DNA from: Opitutales bacterium
GTDB taxonomy: Bacteria > Verrucomicrobiota > Verrucomicrobiia > Opitutales > Intestinicryptomonadaceae
NCBI GenBank assembly: GCA_017633865.1
Contig: JAGBOM010000035.1
Span: forward strand, 1 to 11,485
Direction: 5' to 3'
DNA length: 11,485 nucleotides
Position numbers and translations under genes: made by a program. Numbering within the stretch: position 1 is the first letter of the stretch; every line of letters starts with the position of its first letter. Below, piece after piece: positions 7,229 to 11,485 of the stretch. The notes below the pieces were generated by a model. That model did not search any database and was not told where the DNA came from. It worked only from the letters and a program-made list of their open reading frames with translations.

Positions 7229-7963
7229 CTCATGGGCGGTTTGCAAAATTTCCTGCGGGGAGCTCTCGATTTTTTATTTCCGAGGCACTGCGTAAACTGC
7301 GGCAAAAGCAACCCTAACGACGGCTACGGCCACCTTTGCGCCGAATGCAGAAACGCGCCCTTTGCAAGGCCTGTAAACAGATGCCTGCGCTGCGCGGAAA
7401 TGGTGGGAGCGGCGGCGCCCGTTTTTAGATGCGCGGCGTGCGAAAATTCCGATTTCTATTTCGACGCCGCGAAAGTCGCCTGCGAGTATTCGGGCGCGGG
7501 GGCGGCGCTTGTAAGGGAGCTAAAGTATAAAAACGCGCCGTACATCGCCCGCGACATCGCGAAAATAATTTCGGAGTCGGCGGGATTCGCGGAGTATTTT
7601 AAGGGCGCGGTTTTGGCGCCCGTGCCGCTTCATAAAAGAAAAATGAGAAAACGCGGCTACAACCAAAGCGCGAAAATCTGCGCCGAAATCGCCCGGCAAA
7701 ATCCGAATCTAAATATTGCGGTAGCCGAAATTCTCCGACGCAAAAAATTCACGCAAACGCAGACGGCCCTCGACAAGGACGACAGGACAAAAAACGTTAA
7801 AGGCGCTTTTGAAATCGCTAAAAACAATCTGCCAAAAGACTCCAAAATCATAGTTTTGGACGACGTCATGACAAGCGGCGCTACGCTTAACGAATGCGCT
7901 AAAGTCCTAAAAAGGGCGGGGTTTAAAAGCGTCAGGGCTTTCGCGTTCGCGAGGAGGTCTTGA
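7226..7963 (+). CDS. comF: ComF family phosphoribosyltransferase-like protein
   Basis: 245 residues, normal for ComF. The N-terminal zinc-ribbon region carries four CX2C pairs (Cys22/25, 38/41, 53/56, 69/72). The C-terminal half is a type I phosphoribosyltransferase fold with APVPLHKRKMRKRGYNQSA (131-149), characteristic of the family, and the PRPP loop IVLDDVMTSGATL (209-221). ComF is needed for DNA uptake in naturally competent bacteria, where it works with the ComFA helicase on single-stranded DNA entering the cytoplasm. Many non-competent genomes also carry it, so competence cannot be claimed from this gene alone. The start could be ATG 7226 or the in-frame ATG 7232; neither has a clear Shine-Dalgarno. 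It is followed by 91 bases with no convincing terminator before purU. Confidence 0.92.
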   Translation: MLMGGLQNFLRGALDFLFPRHCVNCGKSNPNDGYGHLCAECRNAPFARPVNRCLRCAEMVGAAAPVFRCAACENSDFYFDAAKVACEYSGAGAALVRELKYKNAPYIARDIAKIISESAGFAEYFKGAVLAPVPLHKRKMRKRGYNQSAKICAEIARQNPNLNIAVAEILRRKKFTQTQTALDKDDRTKNVKGAFEIAKNNLPKDSKIIVLDDVMTSGATLNECAKVLKRAGFKSVRAFAFARRS

Positions 7964-8002
7964 AAGCCGCTGTTTGCCGCCCGCAATCCGCGCGCGCCGA
8001 CC

Positions 8003-8054
8003 TTGACAATCCTAAAAAAATGTGCTTTTTTCCATACTTAAAAATATAGGCAAA
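8003..8054 (+). promoter_or_regulatory. Possible purU promoter (-35 box only)
   Basis: A perfect TTGACA (8003-8008) stands upstream of purU in an abruptly AT-rich stretch. No good sigma-70 -10 box occurs at 16-18 bases: the sequence there is a T-run preceded by TGTGC. The closest match, CATACT (8033-8038), is 24 bases away. The comF-purU gap and the AT shift favour a promoter here, but the element is incomplete. Confidence 0.27.
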
Positions 8055-8921
8055 ATGGCAGCTTTTACGGACAAAAAGGAAAGAATTACAGCCCTGATGC
8101 ACGGCAAAGACCGCCCCGGAATCGTGGCGAGGGTCTCGGGCTGGATTTACGCAAGGGGCGGCAATATCCTGCACGCCGACCAGCATCACGACAACGAAAA
8201 CGGAATATTCTTCCAGCGCGTGGAGTGGGTTCCCGCGGGCGGCGTCGCCGAGGAAGTGGAGCTCTTTAAAAAGCTTGCCGAGGGCGAGCTTGAAATGGAG
8301 CTGAAAATTTCCGTGTCGTCGGCAAAGCCGAAGCTCGCGATAATGGTCTCGAAATTCGAGCACTGCTTTATAGACCTTATTATGAGGGTCAGAATGGGCG
8401 AGCTTGACTGCGACATTTCCTGCGTGATTTCAAACCACGAAAAACTGCGCGCCCTAAGCGAAACCTTCGGGCTTAAATTTTACTGCGTGAGCGTCAGCGC
8501 CGAAAACAAGGCGGCCGCCGAGGCAAGGCAAATCGAAATCCTTAGGGAATGCGGCGCCGACTTGATTGTAATGGCGCGCTACATGCAGATTCTAAGCCCC
8601 GAATTTTTGAGAAATTGCGGCGCCCCCGTAATCAACATTCACCACAGCTTTCTTCCGGCTTTCGCGGGGGCTAAGCCTTACCACCAGGCGTACCGCCGAG
8701 GCGTGAAAATCATAGGGGCGACTGCCCACTACGCTACAGCCGACCTCGACGAGGGCCCGATTATCGCGCAGGACGTCACGACAATCTCCCACCGAAACAC
8801 CGTTGACGACCTTATCCGCAAGGGCAGGGAGCTTGAAAGAACGGTGCTCGCCTCCGCAGTAAGGTGGCACTTGCAAAACCGCATTTTGGCATACAAAAAT
8901 AAAACGGTCGTGTTCGACTGA
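8055..8921 (+). CDS. purU: Formyltetrahydrofolate deformylase PurU
   Basis: PurU hydrolyses 10-formyl-tetrahydrofolate to formate and tetrahydrofolate, balancing one-carbon units and supplying formate for the PurT route of purine synthesis. 288 residues from ATG 8055. A weak Shine-Dalgarno (AGG, 8048-8050) lies 4 bases upstream. The GTG at 8022 would add 11 residues unlike the family. Seen: an N-terminal ACT domain (about 10-88) beginning ITALMHGKDRPGIVARV, then the formyltransferase fold, with MARYMQILSPEF (173-184) and the catalytic NIHHSFLPAF (194-203). The catalytic triad equivalents are Asn194, His196 and Asp232 (DLDEGPIIAQDV, 230-241). The C-terminus NKTVVF is typical. ACT domains usually bind amino acids, and the E. 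coli enzyme responds to methionine and glycine. The gene is followed after 16 bases by the Nudix gene. Confidence 0.95.
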   Translation: MAAFTDKKERITALMHGKDRPGIVARVSGWIYARGGNILHADQHHDNENGIFFQRVEWVPAGGVAEEVELFKKLAEGELEMELKISVSSAKPKLAIMVSKFEHCFIDLIMRVRMGELDCDISCVISNHEKLRALSETFGLKFYCVSVSAENKAAAEARQIEILRECGADLIVMARYMQILSPEFLRNCGAPVINIHHSFLPAFAGAKPYHQAYRRGVKIIGATAHYATADLDEGPIIAQDVTTISHRNTVDDLIRKGRELERTVLASAVRWHLQNRILAYKNKTVVFD

Positions 8922-8927
8922 TATTTT

Positions 8928-8933
8928 GGAAGG
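8928..8933 (+). promoter_or_regulatory. Ribosome binding site deciding the Nudix start
   Basis: GGAAGG lies 4 bases before GTG 8938. The alternative start TTG 8926 overlaps this site and has no Shine-Dalgarno of its own. The conserved strand (DFKISVLVFV) begins right after the GTG, so 8938 is preferred. Confidence 0.5.
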
Positions 8934-8937
8934 CGCG

Positions 8938-9423
8938 GTGGATTTCAAAATTTCAGTTCTCGTTTTTGTGAGGGACGCCTCGGGCAGGCTCCTTTTAATA
9001 GAGCGCAAAAAAGAGCCGAACAAAGGCGCGTGGTCGCCGATAGGCGGCAAGCTTGAAATGCGGCTGGGCGAGTCCCCCTTCGAGTGCGCCGCGCGCGAAA
9101 CCCGCGAGGAAACAGGCCTCGAGCTCGAAGCTTCGGACTTGCACCTCTTTTCTATTATAAGCGAAAAGGCGTACGAGGGCTCAAGCCACTGGCTGATGTT
9201 TCTTTTCGACTGCAAAAAGCGAATAGAAATTTTGCCCGCCGCAATAGACGAGGGGCGCTTCGGACTTTTCGCGCGCGAGCAAATAAACTCAATAAAAATT
9301 CCCGGTACCGACCGCGCGTTTATCTGGAAGCTTTGGGACGAGCGCCGCGAAGGTTTTACCGCAATCCGCGCCGACTGCGCCCCCGGCAAAATCCTAAACG
9401 CTGTAGTCGAGGAGCAGTTTTAA
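8938..9423 (+). CDS. Nudix hydrolase
   Basis: 161 residues from GTG 8938, a compact single-domain Nudix protein. Such enzymes hydrolyse nucleoside diphosphates linked to another group; the substrate cannot be read from the sequence. Seen: an N-terminal strand DFKISVLVFV (2-11), LLLIERKK (18-25), SPIGGKLE (33-40), and the Nudix box from Gly37 to Leu61 with RETREETGL (53-61) and the metal-binding glutamates Glu54, Glu57 and Glu58. Between Gly37 and Glu45 there are seven residues instead of the usual five, so the box reads GX7EX7REUXEEXGU. It sits 16 bases after purU and 54 bases before pyrE, in what looks like one operon. Nucleotide sanitation or a nucleotide-sugar/dihydroneopterin-type role are all possible. 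Confidence 0.88.
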   Translation: MDFKISVLVFVRDASGRLLLIERKKEPNKGAWSPIGGKLEMRLGESPFECAARETREETGLELEASDLHLFSIISEKAYEGSSHWLMFLFDCKKRIEILPAAIDEGRFGLFAREQINSIKIPGTDRAFIWKLWDERREGFTAIRADCAPGKILNAVVEEQF

Positions 9424-9477
9424 CATCGTTCTTGACGGATTTTCAAAAGAATATAGCTTGGGGAAAAAGGCAAAAAA

Positions 9478-10047
9478 ATGGACTCTCAAAACGAAAAAAT
9501 CTTAAATATTTTTAGGGAAACAAAGGCGTTGATGGAGGGGCACTTCATCTTAAGAAGCGGGCTTCACAGCGGGCATTTTTTCCAGTGCGCGAGAGTTTGC
9601 GAGCACCTTGACAGGGTCGAGGAGCTTGTGCAAATGCTCGTAAAAAAATTGAACCCCGCAGACTACGACGCCGTTTTGGCGCCCGCAATGGGCGGCCTCG
9701 TGCTGGGGCAGGAAGTTGCAAGGCAGATGCGCAAGCGTTTTATCTTTGCCGAAAAGGCGGACGGAAAGCTTGTTTTGCGCCGCAACTTTAAAATGGCGAA
9801 GGGCGAAAGGTTTTTGATCGTCGAAGACGTAATAACCCGCGGCGGCAGGGTCGACGAGTGCATAGAAATCATCCGCCAAAACGGGGGCGAACCCGCGGGG
9901 GTAGCGGTTTTGGTTGACCGCTCTGCGGGCAAGGCGAAGTTCCCCGTAAAGTGCGTGAGCCTTTTGGAATTTTCCTTCCCGACCTACGAGCCCGACAAAA
10001 TTCCGCCCGAACTCGCAAAAATACCCGCCGAACACCCCGGCTCGTAA
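9478..10047 (+). CDS. pyrE: Orotate phosphoribosyltransferase PyrE
   Basis: PyrE joins orotate to PRPP, giving orotidine 5'-phosphate in de novo pyrimidine synthesis. 189 residues. ATG 9478 has a good Shine-Dalgarno (AAAAAGG ending at 9470) 7 bases upstream. Seen: GHFILRSGLHSGHFFQCARV (21-40), the N-terminal signature of the short, Thermus-type PyrE subfamily; APAMGGLVLGQEVAR (68-82); FAEKADGKLVLRRNF (90-104), the segment holding catalytic Lys/Arg; and the PRPP loop LIVEDVITRGGRV (113-125). The protein ends in HPGS, like the KPGS tail of that subfamily. The Cys-Pro pair that often precedes this tail is not seen; IP (175-176) stands there. Orotate specificity is supported by the subfamily match rather than by context, since no other pyrimidine gene is in the window. 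An intrinsic terminator follows. Confidence 0.92.
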   Translation: MDSQNEKILNIFRETKALMEGHFILRSGLHSGHFFQCARVCEHLDRVEELVQMLVKKLNPADYDAVLAPAMGGLVLGQEVARQMRKRFIFAEKADGKLVLRRNFKMAKGERFLIVEDVITRGGRVDECIEIIRQNGGEPAGVAVLVDRSAGKAKFPVKCVSLLEFSFPTYEPDKIPPELAKIPAEHPGS

Positions 10048-10095
10048 CTTTAGGCGATTGCTTTTGGCGCAGAAGTTCGTTGCTTCGGCAAAAAG

Positions 10096-10135
10096 AAGTC
10101 CGGAATGAATGTAAATTCTATTCCGGACTTTTTTT
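10096..10135 (+). terminator. Intrinsic terminator after pyrE
   Basis: AGTCCGGAAT (10097-10106) pairs perfectly with ATTCCGGACT (10120-10129), extended by A10096-T10130. The loop can fold further: GAAT (10107-10110) with ATTC (10115-10118). The 3' arm runs straight into a T tract (10129-10135). It begins 49 bases after the pyrE stop and closes the purU-Nudix-pyrE group. Confidence 0.88.
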
Positions 10136-10289
10136 GCTCTCGCGCCTGCTTCTGCATCCAAAATCAATGCGCCTAAACGGGCACACAGGGTTTTTGAATA
10201 TAGTCTTTTTTTGCGTCCAAACCTGATGAACTCTGGGTTGGTTTATTTCTTTTTTAATAAGACTATTTTTTTCTTTTTCTTCTGCTTAT
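10136..10289. other. AT-rich junction between pyrE terminator and integrase 3' end
   Basis: No gene, tRNA or tRNA fragment is seen here. Composition turns AT-rich with long T tracts. ATAGTCTT (10200-10207) and AAGACTAT (10259-10266) form an 8-bp inverted repeat. CCAAACC (10217-10223) can pair imperfectly with GGTTGG (10236-10241) ahead of a T-rich run on the + strand, a weak second terminator-like hairpin. If the integrase marks an inserted element, its left boundary lies in or near this stretch, but no direct repeat marks it within the window. Confidence 0.4.
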
Positions 10290-11294
10290 TTAATTGAAAA
10301 AAGTTTTGGCGGAGGAGGCGGAGAGGCCGCTTAGGTTCAGGTATCGGGAGCGCAGTAGCGACAGGTTTGAGTGCCCCATGTTTAGCTGGAGGCGGGGGAG
10401 GTCGGAAAATCTTTTTGCGAAGTAGCTTGCGTAGGTGTGGCGCAGAACGTCCTGAACCCACACGCCTTTAAAGCCCGACAGGTCGCGAATCTTCCGCCAT
10501 TTTTGCGCCCAGTTTTTCGGGCAGATTTTTTGGCCGGCAGAGTCTGTTGGAATTTTTCCGCTTAAAATTTTTCTTAAAGAAGCGCAAATTTCAACCTGCC
10601 GCGCTCCTCCTGTTTTTGAGCAAATTGAGCGAACTGTTATCGCGTTTTCAGACAAGTCAATATCCCGCCAACAAAGCCTGCGCACTTCGCGCGGGCGTAT
10701 TCCCGCAAAAATTAAAAGAGCCGCCGCGGGCAGACATTCTTTAAATTTCGGCAAACGCGACGTTGTTAAAATACTCTCGATTTCGGAAAGCGTAAGCGGC
10801 TGAATCTCTTTTTCTATCACCTTCTTGCGGGAGATTTGCCTAATCGGGTTCTTTTCGCACCAGTTCTTGCGCAGGGCAAATTCAAAAATCGCATGCAAAA
10901 ATGCCCTGCCTTTGTTGAACATAGAGGGAGTTTTAAAGGCTAAGTTTAGCCACTCTTCGCAGTCCGAAACAGTAAACTCGGAAAAATTAACCCCCGCAAA
11001 TTTTGAAGATACTTTTATGAGCTTTGCGCCTAAATACTTGATGTCGTTTAAACTGTCTTTGCGTAGACTTGACTTTGACTCAAGGTAAATCGGAAAAGCC
11101 TCCTTAAAACTCATTTCCGCCAGCCTAAAATGCCTCCTGCCTAAGTCCGCAACTTTTGAGCAAAATTGCAAAGGCGTAAGCTTCGAGCCTTTAGGCAAAA
11201 AGTCCAGTATGTTCTTTATAACCCGCGCCGCGTCAACTACCGACACGCCCGTTCCCCTCAATAATTCTTCAGATATTTCAATTTTATTTTTCAT
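10290..11294 (-). CDS. Tyrosine recombinase/integrase
   Basis: 334 residues from the ATG ending at 11294. The start is chosen because MKNKIEISEELL begins the folded region; a Met 12 codons upstream would read through the palindrome. Seen: an N-terminal SAM-like DNA-binding domain (about 61-155) and a C-terminal catalytic domain (about 165-334). Catalytic residues: Arg200 in FAGIRPREVRRL (196-207), Lys227 in SKTGGARQVEI (226-236), Arg285 in LRHTYASYF (284-292), His308 in MGHSN (306-310) and nucleophile Tyr318 in RSRYLNL (316-322). The usual first His of HxxR is Asp282 here. The spacing His308 to Tyr318 is canonical. The gene is more AT-rich than its neighbours and points toward pyrE, as expected for an integrase near the end of a prophage, integrative element or genomic island. 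Its target site is unknown. It is not XerC/D-like in position or box II. Confidence 0.93.
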   Translation of the reverse strand: MKNKIEISEELLRGTGVSVVDAARVIKNILDFLPKGSKLTPLQFCSKVADLGRRHFRLAEMSFKEAFPIYLESKSSLRKDSLNDIKYLGAKLIKVSSKFAGVNFSEFTVSDCEEWLNLAFKTPSMFNKGRAFLHAIFEFALRKNWCEKNPIRQISRKKVIEKEIQPLTLSEIESILTTSRLPKFKECLPAAALLIFAGIRPREVRRLCWRDIDLSENAITVRSICSKTGGARQVEICASLRKILSGKIPTDSAGQKICPKNWAQKWRKIRDLSGFKGVWVQDVLRHTYASYFAKRFSDLPRLQLNMGHSNLSLLRSRYLNLSGLSASSAKTFFN

Positions 11295-11309
11295 GGTATT
11301 TAAAATACC
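11295..11309. repeat. 15-bp perfect palindrome abutting the integrase start codon
   Basis: GGTATTT-A-AAATACC lies directly next to the integrase ATG. A protein bound here would block translation-start-proximal transcription of the integrase. The same motif on the opposite strand occurs at 11472-11485, so an operator for an element-encoded regulator is likely. Confidence 0.6.
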
Positions 11310-11471
11310 GATGTCAAATAGAAACGGCAAAAATACTTTGTAAACCTTTGAATAGTTTGAACAAAGCGGAGATTAGACGTCTTTTTAATTTTATAAGCTT
11401 TTTAGAACGCCCAAGCTAAGTATTATCTTAATAGATTTATAATCAATTAGTTGCATTTCTATTTTAGCTAC
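11310..11471. other. AT-rich leader between the two palindromes
   Basis: No coding sequence is seen. The stretch holds CTTTG-type repeats about ten bases apart (11336, 11346, then TTTGAACAAAG from 11356). CTTTGT (11336-11341) and ACAAAG (11361-11366) form an inverted repeat, AGACGTCT (11375-11382) is a palindrome, and TATAAT (11438-11443) is a perfect + strand -10 box, though no -35 is recognisable at 16-18 bases. It may hold divergent promoters for the integrase and an off-window + strand gene. Confidence 0.35.
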
Positions 11472-11485
11472 GGTATTTTAAATAC
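11472..11485. repeat. Second copy of the palindrome, cut by the window edge
   Basis: GGTATTT-T-AAATAC, lacking only the final C that would fall at the next base, is the reverse complement of the copy at 11295-11309. The centres are about 177 bases apart. It lies about 30 bases downstream of the TATAAT at 11438-11443, where an operator for a rightward promoter could sit. Confidence 0.55.

Noticed and set aside
9432..9459. TTGACG with TAGCTT at 16 bases as a pyrE promoter
   Set aside because: The -10 matches at three of six positions, and the start site would fall on the Shine-Dalgarno; pyrE is more simply co-transcribed with the Nudix gene.
10217..10255. Second + strand terminator from CCAAACC/GGTTGG and a T-rich run
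   Set aside because: The stem is short with a bulged base, and no gene needs it after the strong terminator at 10096-10135.
10136..10289. tRNA or tRNA fragment as integrase target
   Set aside because: No TPsiC-like GGTTCGA motif, anticodon arm or CCA-type end was found on either strand.
10256..10290. Integrase terminator from AATAAG/CTTATT
   Set aside because: On the minus strand the 3' arm is followed by A residues, not a T tract, and the loop is 23 bases.

Overview
The window reads as a chromosomal stretch of a strictly anaerobic, fermentative bacterium. GC-rich coding DNA (many GCG, GGC and CGC codons) is broken by AT-rich intergenic gaps. The lineage is a guess: codon style and gene set would fit Verrucomicrobiota (Opitutae-like gut bacteria), but no 16S or tRNA gene is present to anchor this.

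Region 1 (2-5256, + strand) is a redox operon cut by the left window edge. It holds a NuoF/HydB/StnB-type flavoprotein (5' end missing), a 792-residue fusion of a NuoG-like iron-sulfur module with a complete NfnA-like FAD/[2Fe-2S] module, and a full NfnB (GltD-like, NADPH-binding) subunit. These parts belong to two known families of flavin-based electron-bifurcating transhydrogenases: Stn/HydBC (NuoF-like plus NuoG-like) and NfnAB. No hydrogenase H-cluster motifs and no complete molybdopterin domain are present, so this looks like a soluble NAD(H)/NADP(H)/ferredoxin transhydrogenase. A NuoE-like [2Fe-2S] subunit would be expected just upstream of the window. The subunit combination is the most interesting content here.

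Region 2 (5231-5995) is surE, overlapping the nfnB end by 26 bases. It meets, tail to tail, a minus-strand gene for an unrecognised two-segment membrane protein (5992-7167). That gene is divergent from comF (7226-7963); a 14-bp palindrome and possible overlapping promoters lie between them.

Region 3 (8055-10047, + strand) is a compact nucleotide/one-carbon group: purU (formyl-tetrahydrofolate deformylase), a Nudix hydrolase and pyrE (orotate phosphoribosyltransferase). It closes with a clear intrinsic terminator at 10096-10135.

Region 4 (10136-11485) is visibly more AT-rich. It contains a minus-strand tyrosine recombinase and a leader with a perfect 15-bp palindrome touching its start codon. 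The same palindrome recurs, cut by the right window edge, at 11472-11485. This is probably the edge of an integrated element, whose remainder would lie beyond the right end.
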